Shown: positions 1 to 7,354, counted from the stretch's first letter. The stretch: DNA of 37,903 bases from Mycobacterium sp. E740 (GCF_001672895.1 NZ_LZKP01000042.1:1-37903), one strand, 5' to 3'. Notes: generated from the sequence alone by a model not told the origin. Numbers and translations are program-made.

Positions 1-111
1 ACCCCAGCACAGCGAAGAGAACGGCCCCTCGTCGATTGCCCGCGCCCACGCCTTCAGCGTGTCCGCGTCGAGGTCGGGCTCCATCACCGGCATCGTCATC
101 CCGATCTGCAC
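1..111 (-). CDS. LLM-class F420-dependent oxidoreductase, N-terminal fragment cut by window edge
   Basis: Reading the minus strand from a GTG at 111 gives 37 uninterrupted codons to the window edge. They begin with the residues QIGMTMPVMEP and continue with DLDADTLKAWARAID and GPFSSLCWG. That is the usual first beta strand and following helix of luciferase-like (LLM) F420-dependent oxidoreductases, which fold as TIM barrels and pass hydride to or from F420. From DLDADTL onward the residues are identical to the divergent gene at 147-1073, and the DNA at 1-77 is a perfect inverted copy of 193-269. Start codons of the two genes are only 35 bp apart. The rest of this gene lies outside the window, so I cannot say whether it is intact, a full paralogue, or part of an assembly fold-back. 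The N-terminus here looks more family-typical than that of its partner. Confidence 0.5.
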   Translation of the reverse strand, partial: MQIGMTMPVMEPDLDADTLKAWARAIDEGPFSSLCWG

Positions 112-269
112 GACGGCGATTCTGGCACGGCTGGCAACATGGGGTCATGGCGATCACCACCACGTCCATCGCACACGTCCGCCTGACCGTCACCGACCTC
201 GACGCGGACACGCTGAAGGCGTGGGCGCGGGCAATCGACGAGGGGCCGTTCTCTTCGCTGTGCTGGGGT
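1..269. repeat. Perfect 77-bp inverted repeat (arms 1-77 and 193-269, 115-bp loop)
   Basis: The first 77 bases are the exact reverse complement of 193-269; the match breaks at base 78 versus 192. The left arm may continue beyond the window. Each arm encodes the same segment, DLDADTLKAWARAID onward, of two head-to-head LLM oxidoreductase genes. The loop holds their two different N-termini. Confidence 0.9.
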
Positions 270-1073
270 GAGCGCATCGCGTTCGGCAATCCGGACTCAC
301 TCACGCTGCTCGGCGCGCTCGCAGCGTGGACCGATCGGGTCCGGTTGGTGACGACGGTGGTGGTTCCGCAGCTGCACGATCCGGTGCTGCTCGCGAAGGC
401 GCTCGCCACCGGTGACATGCTCTGCGGAGGACGGCTGACCGTCGGTCTGGGCGTGGGCGGTCGCGAAGAGGATTACCGCGCCGTCTCCGCCGACACAGCG
501 ACTCAAACCATGCGGGGCATGGCCGAACGCGTCGCCGTCATGAAACGGATCTGGGCGGGCGACAAGGTCACGGAATCCGTCATTCCGGTCGGCCCGTCGC
601 CGGTGCAGCCCGGCGGCCCGAGCCTGCTGGTCGGCACGATCGGGCCGAAGACCGTTCGCAGCGCGGCGCAGTGGGCGGATGGCATGGCCGGCACCACGCT
701 CGACCTCGATGTCGACCGGCAGAACGAGCTTTTCGACGTCGCCCGCACCGCATGGTCGCACGCGGACAAACCCGCCCCGCACCTGGCGACGTCGTTCTGG
801 TTCGCCATCGGAGACCGCGTCGATGCGCGGGCCCAGGTGCACGAGCATCTGCGGCGCTACATGAACTGGATCCCGGCCGATGTCGTCGACGCGATGGCGC
901 CAACGACAGGATGGGCGGGCAGCGAACAGGAGTTGCTCGACGTGCTGCGCCGGTTCGAAAGCATCGGCACCGACGAGATCCATCTGATCCCGACGAGTTC
1001 GGATATCGACCAGCTGCGCCGTGTCGCTGACGCGGTCAGCGGGTATGCAAGAGAGGGGTCGGGGAAGTCGTGA
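147..1073 (+). CDS. LLM-class F420-dependent oxidoreductase
   Basis: A 308-residue protein of the luciferase-like monooxygenase superfamily, expected to be a cytosolic F420 (or flavin) dependent oxidoreductase; the substrate is unknown. Family hallmarks seen are the stretch around RVRLVTTVVVPQLHDP, the GGRLTVGLGVGGREEDY segment that contacts the cofactor phosphate region, and the late LLVGTIGPKTVRSAA segment. The reading frame is open from 36, but the ATG at 147 is preferred because the codons before it overlap an inverted copy of this gene's own sequence. The N-terminus (MAITTTSIAHVRLTVT) does not resemble the expected first barrel strand, which is instead present on the opposite strand at 78-111. 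The first strand may therefore have been displaced by a rearrangement. Family assignment is firm; start and functionality are less so. Confidence 0.75.
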   Translation: MAITTTSIAHVRLTVTDLDADTLKAWARAIDEGPFSSLCWGERIAFGNPDSLTLLGALAAWTDRVRLVTTVVVPQLHDPVLLAKALATGDMLCGGRLTVGLGVGGREEDYRAVSADTATQTMRGMAERVAVMKRIWAGDKVTESVIPVGPSPVQPGGPSLLVGTIGPKTVRSAAQWADGMAGTTLDLDVDRQNELFDVARTAWSHADKPAPHLATSFWFAIGDRVDARAQVHEHLRRYMNWIPADVVDAMAPTTGWAGSEQELLDVLRRFESIGTDEIHLIPTSSDIDQLRRVADAVSGYAREGSGKS

Positions 1074-1145
1074 GCGCTTCGTCGCGTTGCAAGCATCGGC
1101 AATCGTCTTGACAGCGGCGAGGCAAACGGCCGAGAGGAATTCACG

Positions 1146-1373
1146 ATGATGATGACAGCACTCAAGAAGATCGCAGCCGGCGCAGTGGTGGCCGGCGCGC
1201 TCGGTATCACGTCGTTCGGGGCAGGTCAAGCGGCTGCCGATGATGACTGGTGGTGGGAGCCGCCGTCGCCGGGCCACATTTCCCACATCCCGGGGGTGCC
1301 GCCGCCCGGGCAGATCGCTCACCTCCCCGGCGTGCCGCCACCAGGCCACTGGGACAAGCCCTGGAAATGGTGA
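1146..1373 (+). CDS. Small secreted proline/tryptophan-rich protein
   Basis: A 75-residue protein with a clear signal peptide: a short basic start (MMMTALKK), a hydrophobic Ala/Gly/Val core to about residue 26, and an Ala-x-Ala type cleavage site around GQAAA. The mature part of about 44 residues opens with acidic and Trp residues (DDDWWWEPP). It then contains two copies of an HIPGVPPPG-like repeat (about residues 47-55 and 58-67) and ends in KPWKW. No enzymatic domain is visible. The start at the first of three ATG codons follows a GAGAGG ribosome-binding site. It lies 72 bp after the LLM oxidoreductase on the same strand. Function unknown; probably a small exported or cell-wall-associated peptide. 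Confidence 0.7.
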   Translation: MMMTALKKIAAGAVVAGALGITSFGAGQAAADDDWWWEPPSPGHISHIPGVPPPGQIAHLPGVPPPGHWDKPWKW

Positions 1374-1391
1374 AAGTGACGCGAGCAGCCG

Positions 1392-1835
1392 CTAGAACTT
1401 GAGGTGACGGCTGGTGTCGCCGACCTGGTCGATGAAGATGGTGCGGGTGTCGAACCACCAGGTGCCGTCGATGCGGTGGAACGTGTCGCGATACCGGCCG
1501 GTGACGATGGGCTGCAGGGGCAAATCGGGCGTCGCCTGCGTGACGCAGTAGTAAGCGCTGCCGCGCGCGGTTCCGGCCTGCTCGTCGACCTCGACCTTCA
1601 CGTTGGTGGTGAAGTGCTTGGTTTTCGGTGTGCCGTCGTCGTAGAAGCGCACGGACATCTCGAACATCTGCCGTGCCCGGGTCGCACCTTCGAACACCGT
1701 CTCGGGCGGCCCGTCCTCGACGGCGTGAATTCGGCCCCGTTCGAAAAGCGCCGCGACGCCGTCCAGGTCGCCGTCATCGATTCGCTCGGCATAGGTGTAG
1801 ACCAGGTTCTCCACTTCGCGGGCGGCGTCGCTCAT
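1392..1835 (-). CDS. SnoaL-like / NTF2-fold protein
   Basis: A 147-residue protein with the pattern of the SnoaL-like NTF2 fold: an N-terminal helical part with YAERIDDGDLDGVAALF, a middle EGATRARQMFEMSVRF segment, then beta strands such as TKHFTTNVKVEVD, GSAYYCVTQ and VTGRYRDTFHRIDGTWWFDTRTIF. Family members are small single-domain proteins including polyketide cyclases, ring-hydroxylating dioxygenase beta subunits and steroid isomerase-like proteins, so the exact reaction cannot be given. It is divergent from the SDR gene at 1909 with 73 bp between starts, and its stop lies 18 bp from the stop of the small secreted protein. A shared role with the SDR in steroid or aromatic metabolism is an inference from position only. 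Confidence 0.75.
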   Translation of the reverse strand: MSDAAREVENLVYTYAERIDDGDLDGVAALFERGRIHAVEDGPPETVFEGATRARQMFEMSVRFYDDGTPKTKHFTTNVKVEVDEQAGTARGSAYYCVTQATPDLPLQPIVTGRYRDTFHRIDGTWWFDTRTIFIDQVGDTSRHLKF

Positions 1836-1896
1836 CGGCCGTAGACAACCAGCACCGATCGGTCATGTCAACGATCGCTGCGGATGAGCGCATCGC

Positions 1897-1902
1897 TAAC
1901 CT
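1897..1902 (+). promoter_or_regulatory. Candidate -10 element for the SDR gene (leaderless)
   Basis: TAACCT fits the mycobacterial TANNNT consensus and ends 6 bp before the GTG at 1909, placing the expected transcript start at or next to the first codon. No convincing -35 is seen, so confidence is low. Confidence 0.3.
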
Positions 1903-1908
1903 CAGCAC

Positions 1909-2799
1909 GTGGCTACGAACTGGTCGCCGAGTCGGCTCGGCAATCTGAGCGGCAAACGGATCATCGTCACCGGCGCGACGAACGGCGTCGGTCTGGCGAC
2001 TGCACGGGCGCTGGCGGGTGCGGGCGCTCACGTGATCCTGGCGGTTCGCAACCTCGAACTCGGCGCGCAACGGGCGGCCGAAATCGGCGGAGACACGTCG
2101 GTGGTCAAACTCGACCTCGCCGACCAATCGTCGGTCCGGGCTTTCCCCGACCTTTTCGACGGCGACGTCGACATCCTCATCAACAACGCCGGCCTCGTCG
2201 CACAGCGCCGAGGCGCGACGGTCGATGGTTTCGAGATCACGCTGGGCACAAACTTTTTGGGCCCGTTCGCCCTGACGAACCTGATGTTCGGGCGAGTGCG
2301 CGAAAAGATCATCAACGTCGGCTCGGATGCGCATAAATCGGCGACCATCGATTTGAGCGACCCGCACCTGCGGACCGGAAAGTGGTCGGCGTTTCCGGCC
2401 TATGCGCGATCGAAACTGGCCGTGATGCTGTGGGGTCTGGAACTCGACCGCCGGTTGCGGCGGGCCGGCTCGCCGATCACCAGCTTCCTGACCCATCCGG
2501 GGTGGGTGGCGTCGAACCTGTCGAACGTCTCCGAGCGGCCGTTGATGGCGGCGTTCCATTCTGTGGTCAAGGTGGCGGCCACCGTGTTGGCCAATGATCT
2601 CGACGCGGGTGCCGCACCTTCGCTGTACTGCATCACGGAGCCGATTCCGCCCGGCAGTTATGTCGGAATCGACAGCAGAATGGGCTTGAAGGGCGCCCCG
2701 ACGCTGAGCGGCCGGGCCGCGGTCGCCTGTGATTATGACGATGCCAGCAAGCTCTGGGAGTTTGCCGAGAAAGAGACCGGTACAACGCTGACAGTGTGA
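1909..2799 (+). CDS. Short-chain dehydrogenase/reductase
   Basis: A 296-residue NAD(P)-dependent oxidoreductase of the classical/extended SDR type related to retinol dehydrogenase- and protochlorophyllide reductase-like proteins. The cofactor motif TGATNGVG is at residues 21-28, NNAG at 92-95, the structural Asn at about 115, catalytic Ser near 139 and the Tyr-x-x-x-Lys pair at Y165/K169, so the active site is complete. Arg47 after the second strand suggests NADP preference, a weak inference. The GTG start is taken because it gives the usual short lead-in before the Rossmann motif. No Shine-Dalgarno sequence precedes it; instead a -10-like TAACCT ends 6 bp upstream, which would fit a leaderless transcript. 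Substrate unknown. Confidence 0.85.
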   Translation: MATNWSPSRLGNLSGKRIIVTGATNGVGLATARALAGAGAHVILAVRNLELGAQRAAEIGGDTSVVKLDLADQSSVRAFPDLFDGDVDILINNAGLVAQRRGATVDGFEITLGTNFLGPFALTNLMFGRVREKIINVGSDAHKSATIDLSDPHLRTGKWSAFPAYARSKLAVMLWGLELDRRLRRAGSPITSFLTHPGWVASNLSNVSERPLMAAFHSVVKVAATVLANDLDAGAAPSLYCITEPIPPGSYVGIDSRMGLKGAPTLSGRAAVACDYDDASKLWEFAEKETGTTLTV

Positions 2800-3030
2800 C
2801 CGCATGCGCGGCTGAGTTCGAGAGCTAAAGCGACTGCTTTCCGCATTCGGGAGTCGGTGTAACGCCGCGCGTTCTTTCGCCGTGCCGGCGCTGGATCACG
2901 GAATCGCATACCTATCGGTCAAGGCCTGATAAAGCCTGTGCGACAGCTGATGACAATGAGGTAAGTGTGACTCACGATAAGTTTCGAAAAACGCGGGGTT
3001 CTCGGCGCGACAAATAAAGGACGGACCACA

Positions 3031-4302
3031 ATGAGGGTACGTAGGAGTCATCGCAAGGGAATTGTCGCTGCCGTCGCCGCATTGCTGTGCGCCGCTTATT
3101 TTGTGACCACCGATCCCGGCACCGCTTCCGCGCAGAATGTTCCGGAATTCGGATTTGCCTCACTGACTCAACTCACTGCCACGTCCGACGCCGACTACGC
3201 CGTTTCGGCCGCCGAGATCAAGAACACCGGTGCCAGCTGGGTGCGACTGGGCGTCGCGTGGAATTACGTCGAAGCTTTTCCGGGAGTGTACAACTGGAGT
3301 TCCGTCGACCCCGCCGTGTTGGCCGCCCGTGCCAAGGGAACGAAAATCCTGCTGATATTGACCGGGCCCGCGCCATATTGGGCGCAAGGAAAGGGCGCGG
3401 ACCCGAACAGCGGTTCGGCGACGCCGAGCGACCCCGCTACGTTCGGCCGGTTCGCTGCAGCCACTGCGACCCGGTACAAGGACGTCGTCAGCACATGGGA
3501 GATCTGGAACGAACCCAATCACCCCAGGTTTTTCACGTCGCCCGATGTGGCGCGTTACATCAAGCTCCTCAAAGCGGCATACCAGGCTATTCATTCCGTC
3601 CAGCCCAATGCCGTCGTCGTCACCGGCGGGCTCACCCCGACAACGGATGCGCCTATTTCGGAAATCGATTTCGTCGACCAGTTGTACCGCAAAGGCGGCC
3701 GGCAGTTCTTCGACGGCATCGGCATGCATCCGTACACGTTCCCCTACGGGATCAACGATGACCCCAGGCACGTGTGGAATGACCTCGAGGCCGCTCGCGC
3801 GATTATGACGAAAAAGGGCGATGCCGCGAAGAAGATATGGATCACGGAATGGGGTATTCCGACGGGCTCGTCCCCTTATGCCTCTTCCGAAACGCAGCAA
3901 GCCGATCGCTTGGTCGAGGCCCTGGAAACCGCGGGCGCCACGCCCTACTTGGCTCCGCTGTTCATCTTCACGGTGCGTGATTTGAGCGCAAACCAGGCCG
4001 ACCTCGAGTCCAACTTCGGTGTCTATCGGTATGACGGCACTCCGAAAGAATCGGCTTACGCGCTTCAGCGATACGCCACGGGAAGTTCGCCGACATCTAG
4101 CTCGACGTCGCCGACCACCAGCTCTACTTCGCCCACCACGTCGCCGACTTCCACCACTTCTTCGGTGCCGACGTCAAGTTCTGTACCGACGACGACTTCT
4201 CTGCCAACAACGACGTCACCGCCGACAACGACGTCTGTTCCCACGCAGCCGAACCCGTCCGAGCTGTTCTTCAGGGTCGGCCGGGTGTTGGGGTGGTGGT
4301 GA
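3031..4302 (+). CDS. Secreted clan-A glycoside hydrolase (cellulase/GH39-like) with Ser/Thr/Pro tail
   Basis: A 423-residue exported protein. A basic N-terminus and hydrophobic segment (residues 1-35, ending ASA-Q) form a signal peptide. Residues 36-350 form a (beta/alpha)8 hydrolase domain. WNEPN supplies the likely acid/base Glu at about 161, and ITEWG the likely nucleophile Glu at about 273; these two strand-end glutamates define clan GH-A (GH5/GH39/PslG-like). FDGIGMHPY at about 227-235 is also typical. Residues 351-408 are a low-complexity Ser/Thr/Pro linker, followed by a short hydrophobic end (LFFRVGRVLGWW). In mycobacteria such linkers are often mannosylated; here that is inferred. 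The start follows an AAGGACGG ribosome-binding site. The substrate, a beta-glucan or exopolysaccharide, cannot be told from sequence. The 231 bp upstream holds no gene. Confidence 0.85.
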   Translation: MRVRRSHRKGIVAAVAALLCAAYFVTTDPGTASAQNVPEFGFASLTQLTATSDADYAVSAAEIKNTGASWVRLGVAWNYVEAFPGVYNWSSVDPAVLAARAKGTKILLILTGPAPYWAQGKGADPNSGSATPSDPATFGRFAAATATRYKDVVSTWEIWNEPNHPRFFTSPDVARYIKLLKAAYQAIHSVQPNAVVVTGGLTPTTDAPISEIDFVDQLYRKGGRQFFDGIGMHPYTFPYGINDDPRHVWNDLEAARAIMTKKGDAAKKIWITEWGIPTGSSPYASSETQQADRLVEALETAGATPYLAPLFIFTVRDLSANQADLESNFGVYRYDGTPKESAYALQRYATGSSPTSSSTSPTTSSTSPTTSPTSTTSSVPTSSSVPTTTSLPTTTSPPTTTSVPTQPNPSELFFRVGRVLGWW

Positions 4303-4327
4303 CGCCGGACCGGGGGTTCCGGATGGG

Positions 4328-4609
4328 TCAGCGGCGCGGCTCGGTCTGTGAGGTCCAGGTCCGGCCGTCGTAGTACCGCATCGTGTTCGGGTCGTTCTGG
4401 TCCGGGTACCAGCCCGGCGCTAGTCCGCCACTGGGCGCCGGCTGTTGCACGATCGGTTGCTGCTGCACAACCGGTCGCTCCTCGCGCACACGTGGCCTCG
4501 GCGCGAGTGCAACCCGTACGGCCCAGATGACGACGGCGATGATGACGATGACCACCAGCAACCAGACGATCGACTGAAGCGAACCGAAAAGATTGGACAT
4601 GTCGTTCAT
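4328..4609 (-). CDS. DUF2510 small membrane protein
   Basis: A 93-residue protein. Residues 13-36 form one strongly hydrophobic transmembrane helix (IVWLLVVIVIIAVVIWAV). A basic, Pro/Gln-rich linker follows (37-60), then a C-terminal DUF2510 module: APGWYPD at about 64-70, RYYDGRTWT at about 78-86. DUF2510 is a short actinobacterial domain found next to membrane segments; its function is unknown. The N-terminus outside, C-terminus inside orientation is predicted by the basic residues after the helix. The ATG at 4609 is used; an in-frame ATG three codons later is also possible. It is convergent with the glycoside hydrolase (25 bp between stops) and divergent from the small Cys-rich protein at 4855. 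Confidence 0.8.
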   Translation of the reverse strand: MNDMSNLFGSLQSIVWLLVVIVIIAVVIWAVRVALAPRPRVREERPVVQQQPIVQQPAPSGGLAPGWYPDQNDPNTMRYYDGRTWTSQTEPRR

Positions 4610-4854
4610 ATCGCCACCTCTCGAGAAACGACCACGAATCGGAGCCCATGGGATACCCCCGCAGGTGCTTCAGAAAACGACGCCGCGCCCGCACTGGGCG
4701 GGCGAAGGCTTCGGGGCAAGTGACCCCGCGCGGGCGCTCGAATTCCACCGCGCCGCCGCAGTCCCGTCGCTAACGTCTTGAACATCGTCGGTGCAGTCGC
4801 GACGCAGCGCCGGCAGCGCACAAAAGACCACAAAGGACCACAAGGGACATTGAC

Positions 4855-5115
4855 ATGAAGAAGCTCGCGGCATGGCTGGTTACAGCCGCAGCAGCAGGCT
4901 CGGCGATGGTGACGCCGGTTGCCGGGGCGCCCCCCGCCCGGGCGTGTTCGGTGATGGGCAATGGGTCGAACATGGTGGTTTCCTCCGCGGGGCCGTGGGA
5001 CGTCTGCAACGTTTGTTCGGGGCAGTCGTGCTCGAACGGCAACGGCGTGTGGGGGCCTGCCATCATCGGCAACGGGTGCTACGTCGCGCCCGGAATAGTT
5101 TCCTGCGAGAGGTGA
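4855..5115 (+). CDS. Small secreted cysteine-rich protein
   Basis: An 86-residue protein starting MKKLAAWLVT with a hydrophobic Ala-rich core and a likely signal-peptidase site near residues 24-30 (VAGA or ARA). The mature chain of about 56 residues has six cysteines (31, 51, 54, 59, 75, 84), including a C-x2-C-x4-C cluster, and is rich in Gly, Asn and Ser. The even number of cysteines in an exported protein suggests three disulfides. No known domain is recognised. The 245 bp upstream (4610-4854), shared with the divergent DUF2510 gene, contains three imperfect 10-bp direct repeats of the form AAAGGACCAC just before the start, with AAGGGA as the likely ribosome-binding site. Confidence 0.65.
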   Translation: MKKLAAWLVTAAAAGSAMVTPVAGAPPARACSVMGNGSNMVVSSAGPWDVCNVCSGQSCSNGNGVWGPAIIGNGCYVAPGIVSCER

Positions 5116-5126
5116 CGGCTTCGCCG

Positions 5127-5672
5127 TCACACGAAGCCGAAGTAGCCGATCACTCCCGCGGCGACCACCACGATCAGCGGGTTGAGTTTGGTGAACACGA
5201 AGATCGCCGTACAGATGGCGGTCAGTAAGTAGGCCCGCCAGTCGTGGTCGGCGGCGCGGCTCATCACCATTGCGGTAGCCAGGATCAGGCCGACGGTCAG
5301 CGGCGCGAAGCCTTTCTCGACAGCCGTGCGCAGCTTCGACTTCTGCGCCTTCTGCCAGAACAGGGTGAGCACGTAAACCAGGGACGCGGCGGGAATCACC
5401 ATCGCCACGGTGGCTACGACGCCCCCGACGATGGCGCCGGGAACGCCGCCCGCTTCCAGGCCCGCTCCGTAACCGACGAGCGCGACGATCAGGATGCTCG
5501 GACCGGGTGCGGTCTGGGAGATCGAAAACACGTCGGCGAACTGTGAATTGGTCAACCAATGGTGGCCGTTGACCGCCCGCATGTGCATCTCGGGCAGCAC
5601 CGCGTTTCCGCCGCCGATCGACAGCAGCGACAGTGAGGCGAACAGGGCCGCGATCTGCAGATAGGTGCTCAC
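5127..5672 (-). CDS. Chromate transporter, second half-size subunit (ChrA-like)
   Basis: A 181-residue integral membrane protein of the chromate ion transporter (CHR) family, half-length type. It contains the family signature LLSIGGGNAVLPEM near residues 16-29 and the SISQTAPGPS motif around residue 50, followed by several hydrophobic helices. Full-length ChrA proteins have two homologous halves; here the halves are separate genes, as in known short-chain CHR pairs. The GTG start at 5672 overlaps the stop of the upstream subunit in a GTGA 4-bp overlap, which indicates translational coupling. CHR proteins export chromate or take up related oxyanions; the ion moved here is not shown by the sequence. 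Confidence 0.85.
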   Translation of the reverse strand: MSTYLQIAALFASLSLLSIGGGNAVLPEMHMRAVNGHHWLTNSQFADVFSISQTAPGPSILIVALVGYGAGLEAGGVPGAIVGGVVATVAMVIPAASLVYVLTLFWQKAQKSKLRTAVEKGFAPLTVGLILATAMVMSRAADHDWRAYLLTAICTAIFVFTKLNPLIVVVAAGVIGYFGFV

Positions 5673-6232
5673 GCCAGGGGCCTTCTCGGCCACGCCCAGA
5701 TCAGGGCGAGCGGGGCGACGATCGCGAGGGTGACCGGAAGCGGCCAGCGCAGCAGGCCGTTGAGCATGAAGCAGGCCAGCGCCAGCAGTATGGCCACCGG
5801 AGAGGTGAGGCATTTGCGGCCGGTCTGGATGACCATCGCGATCGTCAGCGCCACCGCCGCCGCCGAGGCCCCGTGCAGCACGCTCTTGACCGCGGGCACC
5901 TCCTTGAAACGGAAGTAGATGAAGGCCATCGTCAACACGAACACCAGTGGCATCAGGGTCAATCCGAGGAGAGCCACGAGCGCTCCCGGGACACCTTTCA
6001 TCTTGGTGCCGACGAACACCGCCATGTTCACTTGATTGGCGCCCGGCAGGATGCGGCACATTGTCATGGCGCTGAGAAACTCCTCCTCGCCCATCCACTG
6101 CTTCTCGACGACCAGCACCTCGCGCGACCAGGCGGACAATCCGCCGCCGAACGACGCCAGCGCTATTTGGTTGAACGTCCAGGCCAGTTCGGATAGGGAG
6201 ACATCGCCGCGCTCCGCATCGATCTCGCTCAC
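5669..6232 (-). CDS. Chromate transporter, first half-size subunit (ChrA-like)
   Basis: A 187-residue membrane protein, the partner half of the CHR transporter encoded just downstream. After a short hydrophilic start (MSEIDAERGDVSL) it has the family pattern LASFGGGLSAW near residues 25-35 and RILPGANQVNMAVFVG around residue 60-75, then multiple hydrophobic helices. The open frame extends far upstream, but only the GTG at 6232 gives a family-like N-terminus, and it overlaps the stop of the phospholipase D-like gene by GTGA. The three genes thus form one tightly coupled operon. The two halves differ in sequence and are expected to assemble together in the membrane. Confidence 0.85.
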   Translation of the reverse strand: MSEIDAERGDVSLSELAWTFNQIALASFGGGLSAWSREVLVVEKQWMGEEEFLSAMTMCRILPGANQVNMAVFVGTKMKGVPGALVALLGLTLMPLVFVLTMAFIYFRFKEVPAVKSVLHGASAAAVALTIAMVIQTGRKCLTSPVAILLALACFMLNGLLRWPLPVTLAIVAPLALIWAWPRRPLA

Positions 6233-7218
6233 TCGTGGACGAGGTCGGCGTCGTGCGGGAAGTCGTCCTCCTCGTGGTGGGCCGATTCCAGCGGGTCCGG
6301 TGCGTTGTAGTGGTGTGAGGAGTCCCAGTCCGAGTCGAACACCTGCGTCAGCCGACCGACCAGCTCCGGGTCTTCGGTCAGGATCCCCAGTTCGCGGCGA
6401 AGATCGAACGCGCTTCGATCGATGTTCATGGACCCGACCAGCGCTTTGGTGTTGTCGACGATGATAAGTTTGGCGTGCACCCGCAGGTTCTTCTGCTTGT
6501 GCACCTTCGCGCCGAACCGCTTCAGCGTCCGCAGGGACGCGAACGTGTCGAGGATGTCCCACTCGCTGATGCCGTGTTTACCGCCGCACAGGACGCGGAT
6601 TTTGACCCCGCGGTCGGCTGCTGCGGCCAGCCGTTCGAGAATCACCGCATCGACGAATTTGGGGTGCTGCACGTCCAGTCGCCGTTCGGCCATATCGATG
6701 AACTGGGCCATGTGGTAGCGGGAGTTGGCGTTGCTCCACAGCAGCCCGTCATATGCTCCGGGGCTCCAGTCGAGGTGGTCCCAGTCGGCGTTGAAGACCT
6801 CGATTATCTGGGCCACGTGTAGCGGGTTGTAGGTGATCACGCCGTAGTCACGGGTCAGGGTGAAGTACTTTTCGCAGAGGTTGAATGTGGCGACCAGGGC
6901 GGCCTTTTCGTCGACGACGACCGACTTCTCGTGCGTCACGTAGAACTTGGAACTGGCCCATTGCACCGCGATTCCGGCGGTTCGAAGTTGCTCGAATGTC
7001 TCGTCGTTGGCCCGGTCACCACCCGAGCGTTTCGCGTTGAGCATGACCCGGACGTCGACGCCCGCCTTTTTTCTCTCGACCACCGCGCCGATCAGCTTGG
7101 GCTCGGTGAACGTGAATTGCTTGATGAACAGTGATTTTTCGGCGGAGTTGATGAAGTCGAGGACCGGTTCCAAACCGTCGTCGGTCTCCACGATCAGCCG
7201 CGGGGAGGACGGCAGCAT
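6229..7218 (-). CDS. Phospholipase D-like protein with two HKD motifs
   Basis: A 329-residue member of the phospholipase D/cardiolipin synthase superfamily. Both catalytic HxKxxxxD motifs are intact: H96-K98-D103 (THEKSVVVDE) and H248-K250-D255 (VHAKLIIVDN), each followed by the usual Asn (ATFN, GSMN). No signal peptide or transmembrane segment is seen at the N-terminus, unlike bacterial cardiolipin synthases, so a soluble or peripheral phosphodiesterase or phosphatidyltransferase is more likely. The C-terminal 25 residues are acidic and His-rich (HHEEDDFPHDADLVHE). It is the first gene of an operon with the two chromate-transporter subunits. The functional link between a PLD and an anion transporter is unknown. 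Confidence 0.85.
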   Translation of the reverse strand: MLPSSPRLIVETDDGLEPVLDFINSAEKSLFIKQFTFTEPKLIGAVVERKKAGVDVRVMLNAKRSGGDRANDETFEQLRTAGIAVQWASSKFYVTHEKSVVVDEKAALVATFNLCEKYFTLTRDYGVITYNPLHVAQIIEVFNADWDHLDWSPGAYDGLLWSNANSRYHMAQFIDMAERRLDVQHPKFVDAVILERLAAAADRGVKIRVLCGGKHGISEWDILDTFASLRTLKRFGAKVHKQKNLRVHAKLIIVDNTKALVGSMNIDRSAFDLRRELGILTEDPELVGRLTQVFDSDWDSSHHYNAPDPLESAHHEEDDFPHDADLVHE

Positions 7219-7309
7219 GGTTCCGGGATGCTAGCACCGGGACAGCAGTGTCGCTCTGTCATTCCCGCCGCACGTGGCCCAGCATGTTGTGAGAACGGCG
7301 ATGCTGGCG

Positions 7310-7327
7310 GACCGGCAAGCCCCGGTC
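7310..7327 (-). terminator. Hairpin downstream of tRNA-Arg, candidate terminator
   Basis: On the minus strand, 28 nt past the tRNA 3' end, GACCGG and CCGGTC form a perfect 6-bp stem with a 6-nt loop. A second stem (CCAGCAT/ATGCTGG) follows further downstream, within 7279-7307. There is no U-tract, which is common for mycobacterial terminators but leaves the call weak. Confidence 0.3.
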
Positions 7328-7354
7328 GACACGACGCGCTGCAAATTCAGATTG

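Noticed and set aside
36..146. 37-codon N-terminal extension of the plus-strand LLM oxidoreductase
   Set aside because: It is encoded in the inverted copy of the gene itself and overlaps the divergent gene's coding sequence. The composition is Arg/Pro/Ser-rich and unlike the family.
5127..6232. Frameshifted single chrA gene
   Set aside because: The two halves each have a proper start with GTGA overlap, and two-gene short-chain CHR transporters are a known type, so no frameshift is needed.
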